64,000 nucleotides of DNA from Denitrobaculum tricleocarpae (GCF_007004665.1 NZ_ML660052.1:186001-250000), one strand, 5' to 3'; positions 53,259 to 62,682 are shown, counted from the stretch's first letter. A program made the numbers and translations. Notes: generated by a model not told the origin, from the letters alone.

Positions 53259-54350
53259 TCACCTCGTGAGCGGGAGCGCTTTACCGCTCTCCGTCGAGAA
53301 GAGGTGCATGTGACTCGTATCGATTGTCAGCAAGATCTGTGATCCGGGCTCGATTTCAGTTTGTCCCGGACTGTGTACGGTGATGGCATCTCCATTGGGC
53401 ATGGCCGCATAGATATAGGATTCGCCGCCCAGGCGCTCCACGCTCTTAACGTCGACGTGAACGGCGCCGGTATCCGCGGACGATGCCAGATGAAGACCGT
53501 TGGGACGGATTCCGAGCGTCACCGCCATGGCGTCTGAAGCCTGTGGCGTATCGTCCGGCAGTTCGATCTTGTCTCCGGTTTCCAGTACAAGCCTTGTGCC
53601 GGAGCCCTTTTCCATCACGCCCTTTAAAAAGTTCATCTTCGGTGAGCCGATAAAGCCGGCGACAAAGATGTTGTCCGGTTCATTATAGAGGTCCAGCGGT
53701 GTTCCGAACTGCTCCACTACGCCGTCCCGAAGCACGGCGATCTTGTCGGCCATGGTCATGGCCTCCACCTGGTCGTGGGTCACGTAGATCATCGTGTTCC
53801 CCAAGCGCTTGTGAAGCCGTGCGATCTCGCCCCGCATGTCCACGCGCAGTTCGGCATCCAGATTCGAGAGTGGTTCGTCGAACAGAAAAACCCGAGGTTC
53901 ACGCACGACGGCCCGTCCGATAGCAACCCGTTGGCGCTGGCCACCGGAGAGATCTTTCGGCCGGCGTTGAAGGAGTTGATCAATCTGCAGCATCCGGGAA
54001 ACCTCTTCGATCTTCTTGGCGATCTGCGGCTTGGGCGTATTGAGGTTTTCCAGTCCGAAAGACAGGTTTTGCTGTACCGTCATATGGGGATAGAGGGCAT
54101 AGGACTGGAACACCATGGCCAGTCCCCGTTCGGCGGCGGGTATCCGGTTCACAAGCTCGTCGTCGATCAGGATGGAGCCGTCCGTAATGCTCTCAAGGCC
54201 GGAAATCATGCGCAGCAGGGTCGATTTTCCGCATCCCGATGGTCCGACAAACACACAGAATTCCCCGTGTTCTATATGCAGGTCGATCCCCCTGATGACC
54301 TTGGCCGCACCGTAAGCTTTCTCAACGTTGCGCAGCTCCAGTTTTGCCAC
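53259..54350 (-). CDS. Sugar ABC transporter ATPase, UgpC/MsmK type
   Basis: The 363-residue ATPase has a Walker A GPSGCGKST, the signature LSGGQRQRVAIGRA, a Walker B VFLFDEPLSNLD and the switch His in YVTHDQVEAMTMAD, followed by a C-terminal TOBE/regulatory domain. It energises the two permeases upstream. The start is the GTG at 54350 with GGGAGGT upstream; the frame is open to 54713, which overlaps the permease gene. It is the last gene of the leftward operon. Confidence 0.95.
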   Translation of the reverse strand: MAKLELRNVEKAYGAAKVIRGIDLHIEHGEFCVFVGPSGCGKSTLLRMISGLESITDGSILIDDELVNRIPAAERGLAMVFQSYALYPHMTVQQNLSFGLENLNTPKPQIAKKIEEVSRMLQIDQLLQRRPKDLSGGQRQRVAIGRAVVREPRVFLFDEPLSNLDAELRVDMRGEIARLHKRLGNTMIYVTHDQVEAMTMADKIAVLRDGVVEQFGTPLDLYNEPDNIFVAGFIGSPKMNFLKGVMEKGSGTRLVLETGDKIELPDDTPQASDAMAVTLGIRPNGLHLASSADTGAVHVDVKSVERLGGESYIYAAMPNGDAITVHSPGQTEIEPGSQILLTIDTSHMHLFSTESGKALPLTR

Positions 54351-54421
54351 GTAACAGACCTCCCATACTATTTTTTGCGCCCGTTTTACGACCGCCCGTT
54401 TTTTGATGTCGCTTCGCGCAT

Positions 54422-55474
54422 CTACTTGCCGCCCGTCGATGCGATTCCGGTTGCGATGTATTTTTGCAAGAACGCGAACACCAGTGCGATCGGCAGCAGT
54501 GTGAGAACCGTCATGGCAAGCAGGCTGCTCCAATTGGTATCCATCTCGCCCTGAAAGGCGTTCAGGGCCAGTTGCAGCGTGAACTTTTCCGGCCTTGATA
54601 GGGCGATCAGGGGCCACAGGAAGTCGTTCCAGCGCCACATGATGGCCAGGATCGCGAGCACGGCGAGGGCCGGCGCGCTCAGGGGCAGGACGATCCGCCA
54701 GTATATCTTCCACTCGCTCGCCTTATCCATGCGCGCGGCGTCCAGGATCTCATCCGGGATGGTCAGCATGTACTGGCGCAACAGAAATACACCGGTGGGC
54801 GTCGCGGCACCTGGGATGATGACGCCCCAGAGACTATCCAGCATCCCCAGCTCTCGCGTAACCAGAAACAGCGGTACCAGCACGACGGTTTGCGGAACCA
54901 TCAGGACGCCGATGACGAGAGCCATCACGGTGCCCCGTCCACGAAATTCGTACTTGGAGAGGGCAAAAGCGGCCATGGAGTTGACCAGCAGCATGATCAG
55001 GGTGGCCATGACCGTGATGAAGGTGCTGTTCCAGAGGAACCGCATAAAATTGAAGCGAGCGAAGAGTTCCGTGTAGTTCTTCGTTGCCAGGGAAACGCTC
55101 TCGACGGCTTGACGGTCCTTAATGCTGATCTTGATAACTTCACTCGGGTTTTCCGGGCGCACCACCTGTGCGACCAGGCCGATGCGCCTGACCTGCGCCA
55201 CCCGCGCACCCGCCAGTTCACCTGTCGTTACGGTAAAAACAGGCAGGGGTTTGTCATAGCCCTCTACCTCGGTCATTTCCTGTGCGTAGGGCAGAAACCG
55301 CGGCGGGAAGCGCTCCAGTTCGGCATCGGTTTTGAAAGAGGAAAGGGTGAGCCAAAGGACGGGACCGAACATCAGAAGAACGCCCGAGAAGAGATAGCCG
55401 TAGGTAAACCAGTCGGTCCAATGCAGCCGGCCCCGGCCGCGCGTTCTGGTGAGAAACGAGATGACTCTAGCCAT
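54422..55474 (-). CDS. Sugar ABC transporter permease, MalG type, with extracytoplasmic insertion
   Basis: The 350-residue protein has six expected membrane helices and the EAA loop DAARMDKASEWKIYWRIVLP. Between helix 1 (about residues 25-45) and helix 2 there is an insertion of about 65 residues (about 64-130) with a beta-rich look, which makes it longer than the usual 270-280 residues. Such insertions are known to me from some relatives. It overlaps the preceding permease gene by 8 bases. It pairs with the MalF-type permease. Confidence 0.92.
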   Translation of the reverse strand: MARVISFLTRTRGRGRLHWTDWFTYGYLFSGVLLMFGPVLWLTLSSFKTDAELERFPPRFLPYAQEMTEVEGYDKPLPVFTVTTGELAGARVAQVRRIGLVAQVVRPENPSEVIKISIKDRQAVESVSLATKNYTELFARFNFMRFLWNSTFITVMATLIMLLVNSMAAFALSKYEFRGRGTVMALVIGVLMVPQTVVLVPLFLVTRELGMLDSLWGVIIPGAATPTGVFLLRQYMLTIPDEILDAARMDKASEWKIYWRIVLPLSAPALAVLAILAIMWRWNDFLWPLIALSRPEKFTLQLALNAFQGEMDTNWSSLLAMTVLTLLPIALVFAFLQKYIATGIASTGGK

Positions 55475-56435
55475 TCGCGTTCTTCTTCGTCGCCCAGAGT
55501 TGCAGGCCCGTCAGCACCACCAGCACCACCGCCAGGATAATCGATGCAGCCGAGGCCAGCCCGAACAGTCTGGGCGCGCCAGCAAAGCCGGTTTCATAAA
55601 TGTACTGAATGATCAGTGTCGTTGCTGAGCCCGGTCCGCCGCCGGTAAAGGCGTAGACTTCATCGAAGGTCTGAACGCCCTTGATAAGAGCCAGAACCAT
55701 GACGACCAGCATGGTCGGCATCAGAAGGGGGAGTGTGATGCGGTAGAAGGTACGGAACGGCGATGCCGCATCCATCACGGCAGCCTCGTAGACATCCCGC
55801 GGGATCGCCTGCAGGCCGGCGAGAAGGATCAGTGTATAAAAGCCCATGTGGGCCCAGACCGAGAGGAACACGGACCAGCCGAAGGCCCATTGGCGGTCGA
55901 GGAGCCACAGAAAACTGTCATATCCCATGCCTTCGAGACCGGCATTGAGGATGCCCTGCCGTTGCAGGATCCATTTCCATATCAGGGCGACGACAACGGG
56001 AGACAGGAGAACCGGAAAAAAGAAAACACTGCGGAAAAAACCGCGTGCCCGGATCTTTTGATTGAGAACCAGCGCGGTAATCAATGAAAAGCCAACCATG
56101 AAGCCGACCTGCAGGATCACAAATACGACCGTGTTGTGAACCGCCCGCCAGAAAAAATCCTTCTCGCAACTATTCGGGTCGAGATAGTTCTCACAAGCCG
56201 CGAGAGTGCCAAAGTTTTCCAGCCCGACAAAGGGCCGGTCACGCAACAGAATTTGATCGCTGCCGGTCAGGGCATATACGAGATTCAAAATGATGGGCAG
56301 GAAAGCGAAGAGGGCGAAGAGAAGCAAGTTGGGGGTCAGAAAAACCCAGGCCAGCTTTTGAATCCCAAACCTTCGCTGCGCAGCCAGCATCGGAACTTCG
56401 ATCAGCCGCATGACGGGTGACAGCAATCCGAGCAT
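55467..56435 (-). CDS. Sugar ABC transporter permease, MalF type
   Basis: The 322-residue protein has six helices and the EAA loop YEAAVMDAASPFRTFYRITLP. There is a periplasmic loop with two cysteines (CENYLDPNSC) that may form a disulfide. It forms the translocation pore with the MalG-type permease. It follows the binding-protein gene after 64 bases and overlaps the next permease by 8 bases. Confidence 0.93.
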   Translation of the reverse strand: MLGLLSPVMRLIEVPMLAAQRRFGIQKLAWVFLTPNLLLFALFAFLPIILNLVYALTGSDQILLRDRPFVGLENFGTLAACENYLDPNSCEKDFFWRAVHNTVVFVILQVGFMVGFSLITALVLNQKIRARGFFRSVFFFPVLLSPVVVALIWKWILQRQGILNAGLEGMGYDSFLWLLDRQWAFGWSVFLSVWAHMGFYTLILLAGLQAIPRDVYEAAVMDAASPFRTFYRITLPLLMPTMLVVMVLALIKGVQTFDEVYAFTGGGPGSATTLIIQYIYETGFAGAPRLFGLASAASIILAVVLVVLTGLQLWATKKNANG

Positions 56436-56499
56436 GTCTCTTCCCCCGGGTTTGAGCGTTCGAAGGGCGCAAACGGAGAGCCGCGCCCTTCTTCAAACT

Positions 56500-57786
56500 C
56501 TAGTTGGCGGCAGCCGCCAGGGCCTGTTTCAAGTCGTCTTTGGCACGTTTCATCGCTTCTTCGACGCTCATCTCGCCGACGATGGCCTGTGAAACGCGTT
56601 GCAGGGTAATGTTGAACATCGCGCGATTGTTCTTGTAACCCTGATAGGCGTAAGCAACAGGGGATATGGTCGACACCTGCTGGCCCCAGGTATTCAACGC
56701 CTTCGCAGCCGTCGGGGAGGCGCCCGCATAGTCGACACCTTTCGCGGCGACAGCTGCATGAGCCGGGATGTTCAAGGACTTTGCAGTGAGGTCGGCGTAG
56801 TTCTGTTCCTGAGCGAGGAAGTCGATCAGCCTGGCCACGGTCTCAGGAGACTTCGTCGCTTTAAATCCGACGATCCCCGCACCGCCCGGCATGCCGGAAC
56901 AGGCAGCCGGACCGCAGGGAGAGCCCACGACTTTCCAGTCAAAAGCATCGCCGATGCCCGTATCCATGCGCTGCACCTGCCAACTGCCCGAGTAGTAGTA
57001 AACCAACTCGCCGTTGATGAACTCCTGAGCGGCATCCTGGTAGCTGGTACCCCCGCTGCCGCCCCAGACGTCGCGTGCCATGGTGCCGTCATTGTGCCAT
57101 CGGACAAATTTCTCGACGAATCCGGTAAAGCCGTCGTCGACCAGAATGGGCTCACCTTTATCGTCGAACAGCTTGGCGCCATTGGAGATAGCGGGTCCGG
57201 CGATTCTGTGGCCGGAACGGTCCATGGCCATGGGGAAGCGTGTCTCTGTTGCTTTTGCGACCTGGCGGGCGGCTTCCGCCCAGCTGTCCCAATCCGCATC
57301 TGCCGCCGGGACCGCGACACCGGCCTGCTCGAACAGGGTCTGATTGATGTAGGGGCCGGTGATCGTTAACTGCGAGTGCATGCCGTAGATGCCATCGTCA
57401 TCCGGGCCGCTGCGATACCAGTTGAGGGTTTCGCCAAATGACTCTTCCCAGTAGTTGGCGTCAACGTAGGGCTTTATATCGAGGTAGTATTTGTTCAGAC
57501 CTCCGAGATCCGTGACCTTCGCCAGATCCGGCCCCGTGCCCGCGGCCAGTTGCACAGGCAGGCTTTCCAGAACTGCTTTATAGGAAACCTCATCCATGAT
57601 GACATCGACACCCGGGTTCTCGGCCTCGAAGCGTTTGATAATCTCCTCGATCGCAACGCACTCGTTTCCATCCGAAGAGCACATAAAACGGATCTCCTCG
57701 CCGACTGCGCTCGAGAACGCGCCGGGCGCAATCGTCAGGACTGCCGCCGTCAGCGTTGTTGCCGCCACGAGTTTTGCTTTCAACAT
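56500..57786 (-). CDS. Extracellular sugar-binding protein of the ABC transporter
   Basis: The 428-residue protein is of solute-binding family 1. It has a signal peptide (LVAATTLTAAVLTIAPGAFS) and the typical ENPGVDVIMDEVSYKAVLES and AAGTGPDLAKV pattern. Two cysteines in CSSDGNEC near the mature N-terminus may form a disulfide. It binds a sugar or polyol in the periplasm; the ligand cannot be told from sequence. It lies between the dehydrogenase genes and the permeases. Confidence 0.94.
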   Translation of the reverse strand: MLKAKLVAATTLTAAVLTIAPGAFSSAVGEEIRFMCSSDGNECVAIEEIIKRFEAENPGVDVIMDEVSYKAVLESLPVQLAAGTGPDLAKVTDLGGLNKYYLDIKPYVDANYWEESFGETLNWYRSGPDDDGIYGMHSQLTITGPYINQTLFEQAGVAVPAADADWDSWAEAARQVAKATETRFPMAMDRSGHRIAGPAISNGAKLFDDKGEPILVDDGFTGFVEKFVRWHNDGTMARDVWGGSGGTSYQDAAQEFINGELVYYYSGSWQVQRMDTGIGDAFDWKVVGSPCGPAACSGMPGGAGIVGFKATKSPETVARLIDFLAQEQNYADLTAKSLNIPAHAAVAAKGVDYAGASPTAAKALNTWGQQVSTISPVAYAYQGYKNNRAMFNITLQRVSQAIVGEMSVEEAMKRAKDDLKQALAAAAN

Positions 57787-57820
57787 TCGGTTCCTCCCAT
57801 CTAATTTATTTTCAGTCGTT

Positions 57821-58891
57821 CTAGGTCTCCGTTGGAATCCAGCTTTCGTAGAGTGTGGTGCCTGCAGCCAGAGGTAATTTTACCACCTTATCAAATCTAC
57901 TGGCGTGATAGATAGCGGTCACCAGTTCAATCGAACGCCGTCCGTCGGCGAGCGTTACTTCGCGGCCGCCCTGTCCCGCCAGCGAGTCCGCCAATGCCTC
58001 GAAGAAACCCGTGAAGCCGGTCTTTACCGCCGGTACCGAAGCCACCACTTCGTCAACTCGCGTCTGATCTGCGGGTTCTCTCGCTTCGAAGCGCCAGGGT
58101 CCGGTTGCCGGTGCATAGGGTTCCGGGCCGCTTTCGGCCGTCAGACCCTCGAAGCAGATACGCAGACGCGTCGTATCGCTGGCGGCGCCCAGGGTGATGG
58201 AGCTGGAGGCCACGGCCCCGTTTTCCATTTGAAAAGAGATTGCGGCGCAGTCTTCCACTTCGATTCCGTTGACCCGGGTTGTCGTCATTGCCGAGAGCCG
58301 TGCCACCGGTCCCAGGATATGCATGAGGAGATCGTGATTGTGGATCGCATGTCCGAGAACCGCGCCGCCCTGTTCCCCCGCCCAGGTGCCGCGCCAGGGC
58401 ACGGCGTAGTACTCGGCATTCCGGTTCCAGTGGGTTTCCAGGCTTGCGGCATAGGGTCGTCCGGTCAGACCGGCTTCCATCAGCGCATGCAGCTGCGTGA
58501 TCGCAGGGCCGTAGCGATATTGAAAGACGGGGATCAGGCTGCCTTTTGAGCCAGCTGCGACCTCGATCAGGGCATCTGCTTCTTTCAGTGAGCAGACTAA
58601 GGGCTTTTCGCAGACGACGTGTTTGCCGGCCTGCAGGGCGCGCACCGCCATCTCGAAGTGCAGGTGCGGGGGAAGGCATACATCGATCAGATCTATTTCA
58701 GGATCCGAGAGCATTCTCGCGGCGTCCGTCTCGATTCTGATGGCGTTGTCTTGGATAATCGAAGCCGCCCGGTCGCGGTCAAGATCACAGACCGCCTTTA
58801 CCTCGAACCGCTCAGGCAATTGCCGGTATGCGGCGAGATGTTCACGGCCTATGCCTGCGCCCAGGATTGCGACGCGGATTGCTCCACTCAT
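57821..58891 (-). CDS. Gfo/Idh/MocA oxidoreductase, first copy by position
   Basis: The 356-residue protein has an N-terminal Rossmann fold (RVAILGAGIGREHLAAYRQL) and the catalytic Lys motif CEKPLV. The C-terminal alpha/beta domain includes GGAVLGHAIHNHDLLMHILG. It probably oxidises or reduces a sugar or polyol with NAD(P). The ATG at 58891 overlaps the stop of the next copy (ATGA), so the two are translationally coupled; the frame is open upstream but lies inside that gene. Confidence 0.92.
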   Translation of the reverse strand: MSGAIRVAILGAGIGREHLAAYRQLPERFEVKAVCDLDRDRAASIIQDNAIRIETDAARMLSDPEIDLIDVCLPPHLHFEMAVRALQAGKHVVCEKPLVCSLKEADALIEVAAGSKGSLIPVFQYRYGPAITQLHALMEAGLTGRPYAASLETHWNRNAEYYAVPWRGTWAGEQGGAVLGHAIHNHDLLMHILGPVARLSAMTTTRVNGIEVEDCAAISFQMENGAVASSSITLGAASDTTRLRICFEGLTAESGPEPYAPATGPWRFEAREPADQTRVDEVVASVPAVKTGFTGFFEALADSLAGQGGREVTLADGRRSIELVTAIYHASRFDKVVKLPLAAGTTLYESWIPTET

Positions 58892-59913
58892 CTCGGTGCG
58901 TCCGCTACGCCCTCTGCCTTCATCTGCGCTTTCAAGGCGAGTTCCATCACCTTGAAAGCATGGGCCTGCGGCATGGCGGTTTCCGTCCGGTTTCTGATGT
59001 CGTCGGCAAGTTTCCCGAAATAAGGGAAGCCGGCGTCCGAGCAGTCGATCTTTTCGCATCTTTCGCCGTTGACGAGGTAGAGGTGATCGATGCCGTCATC
59101 CCGGGCCACGTCGACGTACTTGCGCAGTTCGATGTAGCCCTCGGTTCCCAGAATCGTGAGCCTGCCGTCGCCCCAGGTCGGCAGGGCGTCAGGCGTGTAC
59201 CAGTCGACACGGATGTAGGCATGCCCCTTATCGTTGCGCAGCGCGACTTCACCAAAGTCCTGTAGACCGGGATGCTTGGGGTTTGCGTAATTCGCGACGG
59301 AACTCAGCGTGATTTCCGCGTCGTTTGAACCGGTGAAGTAGAGGAACTGGTCGATTTGGTGAGAGGCGATGTCGCAGAGAATACCGCCGTACTTCTCGCG
59401 CTCGAAAAACCAGCCGGGCCGTGTCTGCTCGTTCAATCGGTGCGGTCCGAGACCGACAGTCTGTATCACCCTTCCAATCGCGCCGGCCTGAACAAGCTCC
59501 GCTGCGCGCGTCACACTTGCAACTTCGAACCTCTCGGAAAAATCGATGGACCAGATCCGGCTGCTGCGGCTTACAGCTTCCCTGATGGCGCTCAGCTGGT
59601 CCAGGGTGGTACAGCCCGGCTTGTCGGTCATCACGTCCTTGCCATGCTCCATGGCTTCAATCGCGAGGCCGGCCCGGTCGACGGGAACCGATGCAATCAG
59701 GATCAGGTCAATCTCCGTATCCCTCAGCAGGTCGACCCTGTTTTCATATCGCGGGGCGTCCGGAAAGCGTTTTAAAAAACCGTCCAGCGTTCCGGGTGTT
59801 CCTTCAGTCCACCAACCGGCGAATTCGCCGCCGACGTCCAGCATGTTCTGGATCTGGCCGAAGATATGCCGATGATCAATTCCCAATGCGGCGAATTTCA
59901 GTGGCTTGGTCAT
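58888..59913 (-). CDS. Gfo/Idh/MocA oxidoreductase, second copy
   Basis: The 341-residue paralogue has an unusual Rossmann start (FAALGIDHRHIFGQIQNML) with no GxGxxG: the first Gly positions are replaced. The conserved Lys lies in MTDKPGCT (DKP in place of EKP), and the substrate-side His is in CDIASHQIDQFLYF. It is coupled to the downstream copy by a 4-base overlap and lies 3 bases after the upstream one. It may prefer a different substrate or cofactor mode. Confidence 0.88.
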   Translation of the reverse strand: MTKPLKFAALGIDHRHIFGQIQNMLDVGGEFAGWWTEGTPGTLDGFLKRFPDAPRYENRVDLLRDTEIDLILIASVPVDRAGLAIEAMEHGKDVMTDKPGCTTLDQLSAIREAVSRSSRIWSIDFSERFEVASVTRAAELVQAGAIGRVIQTVGLGPHRLNEQTRPGWFFEREKYGGILCDIASHQIDQFLYFTGSNDAEITLSSVANYANPKHPGLQDFGEVALRNDKGHAYIRVDWYTPDALPTWGDGRLTILGTEGYIELRKYVDVARDDGIDHLYLVNGERCEKIDCSDAGFPYFGKLADDIRNRTETAMPQAHAFKVMELALKAQMKAEGVADAPR

Positions 59914-59916
59914 ATA

Positions 59917-60957
59917 TTACTCCGCTGCGGGAAGGGTGACCGCGCGCTCCTCACGTGATGATTCTAGCAACGCATCGATAAGTCTGTGAACAGCAAGCGT
60001 CTCGCGGCCGGAAGCAACCGGTTGACTGTCCTCTGCAACGGCTTGTGCAAAACGCTCGATGATCTTTTGGTGCCATTCATGGGTAAAAGCCATCGGGTCG
60101 GCACCGCCGCCGGTCGCAGTTTCTTCGCCGAAGCTCTCCTGCTGTCCGTCGTGCCAGTCAACATCGAGCTTGCCGGACTCGAGCTTTACCGAAGCCTTTG
60201 TAAAGTGCAGGGCAATGGATTCGGCCCGGCCCGGATAACTCGCGGTGCTGGCAACCAGAGACCCGGCAGCGCCGTTGCCGAACTCCAGGCCTGCCGACAC
60301 GAAGTCTTCGGATTCCATCTTGTGCAGTGCGCTTGTCCGCGCGAAGGCTTGTACTTTCCGGACGGGGCCTGTGAACGTGAGGGCGAGATCGAGGGTGTGA
60401 ATGGCCTGTGAGATCAGGACACCGCCGCCGTCCCGGGCATAGGTCCCGCGGCCGGGTTCGTCGTAATAGGACTGTTCGCGCCACCAGGGCACAAGAATTT
60501 CGGCGACGGCGAGCTCCCCGAGCGCACCGTTGCTGAGGAGTGCCTTGAGCTTGATCGCCGATGCGCGCATCCGATGCTGAAAGACAATCCCGAGTTTGAC
60601 GCCGGCCGCTTCGCATGATGTGACGATTTCCGTCGCCGCGACAGAGCTGCGTTCGATAGGTTTTTCCAGGAGGATGTGTTTGCCGCTGTTTGCAAGAATC
60701 TGCACGATCTCGGCGCGGGCGTTTGGCGGTGTGGCGACAATGACGAAGTCAATCTCAGGATCTTCCGCAATTTCCCGTGGTGTAGCGTAGGCTTTCGGAA
60801 CAATGCCCAGCTCACTGGAAATGTCCTTCGCGAAGGCTGCGGCTCTACCCGCGTCGCGAGAGCAAACCCCTTGCAAGGTGATTTTGCCTTTTGTTGCGGC
60901 AATAGCGCGGACGTGGGTGCGTGCGACCATACCCAGTCCTATCAAAGCTGTCTTCAT
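59917..60957 (-). CDS. Gfo/Idh/MocA oxidoreductase, third copy, first gene of the operon
   Basis: The 346-residue enzyme has TALIGLGMVARTHVRAIA as the dinucleotide loop, LLEKPIERSSVAA with the catalytic Lys, and DGGGVLISQAIHTLDLALTF with the substrate His/Asp. The ATG at 60957 has GGGGGGAAG directly upstream; the frame extends to 61017 without a ribosome site. It is the promoter-proximal gene of the seven-gene sugar operon, divergent from the GntR regulator. Confidence 0.92.
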   Translation of the reverse strand: MKTALIGLGMVARTHVRAIAATKGKITLQGVCSRDAGRAAAFAKDISSELGIVPKAYATPREIAEDPEIDFVIVATPPNARAEIVQILANSGKHILLEKPIERSSVAATEIVTSCEAAGVKLGIVFQHRMRASAIKLKALLSNGALGELAVAEILVPWWREQSYYDEPGRGTYARDGGGVLISQAIHTLDLALTFTGPVRKVQAFARTSALHKMESEDFVSAGLEFGNGAAGSLVASTASYPGRAESIALHFTKASVKLESGKLDVDWHDGQQESFGEETATGGGADPMAFTHEWHQKIIERFAQAVAEDSQPVASGRETLAVHRLIDALLESSREERAVTLPAAE

Positions 60958-61015
60958 CTTCCCCCCGCACAAACGTCGAAATGCTTTTGGCTCGACCTTG
61001 AGGAGTTTTTGTAGC

Positions 61016-61025
61016 ATACCAGTAT
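61016..61025. promoter_or_regulatory. Candidate GntR operator
   Basis: ATACCAGTAT (within GCATACCAGTATACCGGC) is an ATAC/GTAT inverted repeat in the 125-base divergent region between the dehydrogenase operon and the GntR gene. Its shape fits FCD-type GntR sites. Confidence 0.45.
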
Positions 61026-61082
61026 ACCGGCTGCAAATTCTCTCGTGCGGCAGCCGGGTTATCGGAAGCGGATGGATGCCGG

Positions 61083-61823
61083 ATGCCTCAGACCGTTAGA
61101 GCCAATGCGAAGAGTTTACCGGGCCCAGACCCGGTTTCCGGTCTGCGCTTTGCGCCGCTTGATTTCACCCGTCCGGCCGGGAGTCAGATCTTCGATACGC
61201 TCAAGGCAGCGATACTAAGAATGATTTTGCCGCCCGGTTGTTTTCTCTCGGAAAGCGAAATCGCATCCAAGTTCGGAGCAAGCCGAACACCGGTACGCGA
61301 AGCTTTCATGCAACTGCGTGAAGCCGGATTGGTCACCACACTGCCAAGCCGCGGGAACTTCGTGACCAGGTTGAACCGTGAAAAGATCCTCGAGGCCCGG
61401 TTCCTCCGCGAAGCTATAGAGGTCGCGAATGTCTGCAGGCTCGTCGAGGTGGGATTGCCGCCATCATCTCAGGCCGCTCTGAGAAAAAACCTGATTGACC
61501 AGGGGCTTGCGATTACCCAGCAGGATGACCTGCGCTTTCGCCTGTTGGATGACAGGTTCCACGGTCTGCTGGCTGAGGCGACTGGTTATCCCAGGGTTGC
61601 GCACGTTCTCGAGCGGGAAAAGATGTTGCTGGACCGCCTGCGCGCGCTCTCCCTGCGCGACAAGGGCCACCAAAACAGACTTCTCTCGGAACACCGGCAG
61701 ATCCTTGATGCCGTCTTGCTTCAAGATCAAGCGGCAGCGCTCGCCATCACCAAGGCGCATCTGAGTTCGATCCTCGAGACCCTCTCGAGTCTCGCCGCCA
61801 GGCACCAGGACTATTTCGATTGA
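61083..61823 (+). CDS. GntR-family regulator with FCD domain
   Basis: The 246-residue protein has an N-terminal winged helix (LSESEIASKFGASRTPVREA) and a C-terminal all-helical FCD domain with metal/ligand residues (DDRFHGLLAEATGYPRV and SEHRQILDAV). It is divergent from the seven-gene sugar operon and is probably its repressor, with a pathway intermediate as inducer. The ATG at 61083 is used; an ATG nine bases upstream also fits. Confidence 0.92.
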   Translation: MPQTVRANAKSLPGPDPVSGLRFAPLDFTRPAGSQIFDTLKAAILRMILPPGCFLSESEIASKFGASRTPVREAFMQLREAGLVTTLPSRGNFVTRLNREKILEARFLREAIEVANVCRLVEVGLPPSSQAALRKNLIDQGLAITQQDDLRFRLLDDRFHGLLAEATGYPRVAHVLEREKMLLDRLRALSLRDKGHQNRLLSEHRQILDAVLLQDQAAALAITKAHLSSILETLSSLAARHQDYFD

Positions 61824-61906
61824 AGGCGATGAGGGCACGGCGTGCCCTCAGGGTCTCAGGCCGCAAGAGCCGCCCTTCATTCCGCGACGAGCGACCTGCT
61901 GGTATC

Positions 61907-62125
61907 CTAGTGGATGCTGGCCGGTTCCATGTTGTTCTGGCGTACCGTTACCACCGCAACTTCGCGTTCAGGTACACGGGCCACTTCTGTCCCATCGGCG
62001 GCGTGGATGGTGTAATACACTTGGCCGTCCGACTCTTGAGGCTTGATGTAAGCGACTTCATTGATCCCGAGAACGCGAAGATCATGAGTCGAAATGCTAT
62101 TCGCGAATTCCAAAGAGTTCTGCAT
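61907..62125 (-). CDS. DUF1150 family protein
   Basis: The 72-residue protein belongs to PF06620, typically encoded right after an Hsp20 gene in alphaproteobacteria. The pattern LGINEVAYIKPQ, YYTIHAADGTEVA and RQNNMEPASIH is characteristic. The function is unknown, but conserved pairing suggests a heat-shock or protein-quality role. It starts 92 bases after hsp20. Confidence 0.9.
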   Translation of the reverse strand: MQNSLEFANSISTHDLRVLGINEVAYIKPQESDGQVYYTIHAADGTEVARVPEREVAVVTVRQNNMEPASIH

Positions 62126-62217
62126 TTTACGTTACCTCCATCCTGGATCGTACCGCCCAGATGTTAACAAGCTCCATATATGGCGGCATTTGTGTGGGAT
62201 TTTCCAAGTAAGGGCGT

Positions 62218-62682
62218 TCAGCTCTTTGGCTCGGAGTTTTCCAAGGTTTTCATATTCACCTGCTTTTGGTCGCCACCGTTGCGGATCGCAATGGTTTTGA
62301 TGGCAGGTTCGGTCAGGGGCCATTCCAGGTCGATGTGCAGCAGGCCATTGTCGAGCGCGGCACCGCTGACCTCGACTCCGTCGGCGAGCACAAAACTGCG
62401 ATGAAACTGGCGTGCCGCGATGCCGCGGTGGAGGTAGACACGGCCTTGCTCGTCGTTTTGCTTGCCGTGGATGACAAGTTGATTGCTTTCAATTTGAACT
62501 TGCATATCGTCGGTCGTAAAACCCGCAACGGCGAGCGTAATCCTCAGCCGATTGTCCGCAAGTTTTTCAACGTTGTAAGGCGGATATCCGTCCGATGCAG
62601 TCTTCGAAATCCGGTCTATAGCTTGTTCGAACTGCTCGAAACCAAGCATTAACGGGCTGTTGAATAGAGACATCCGTGTCAT
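62218..62682 (-). CDS. Small heat-shock protein Hsp20 (IbpA type)
   Basis: The 154-residue protein has an alpha-crystallin domain: YPPYNVEKLADNRLRITLAV, AGFTTDDMQVQIESNQLVI and the GLLHIDLEWP strand. The final helix-like tail carries the I-x-I-type motif (IKTIAIRN). It holds unfolded proteins as an ATP-independent chaperone. The DUF1150 gene follows. A possible heat-shock promoter lies at 62793-62820, which leaves a leader of about 105 bases that could hold a thermosensor; I cannot fold it here. Confidence 0.95.
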   Translation of the reverse strand: MTRMSLFNSPLMLGFEQFEQAIDRISKTASDGYPPYNVEKLADNRLRITLAVAGFTTDDMQVQIESNQLVIHGKQNDEQGRVYLHRGIAARQFHRSFVLADGVEVSGAALDNGLLHIDLEWPLTEPAIKTIAIRNGGDQKQVNMKTLENSEPKS

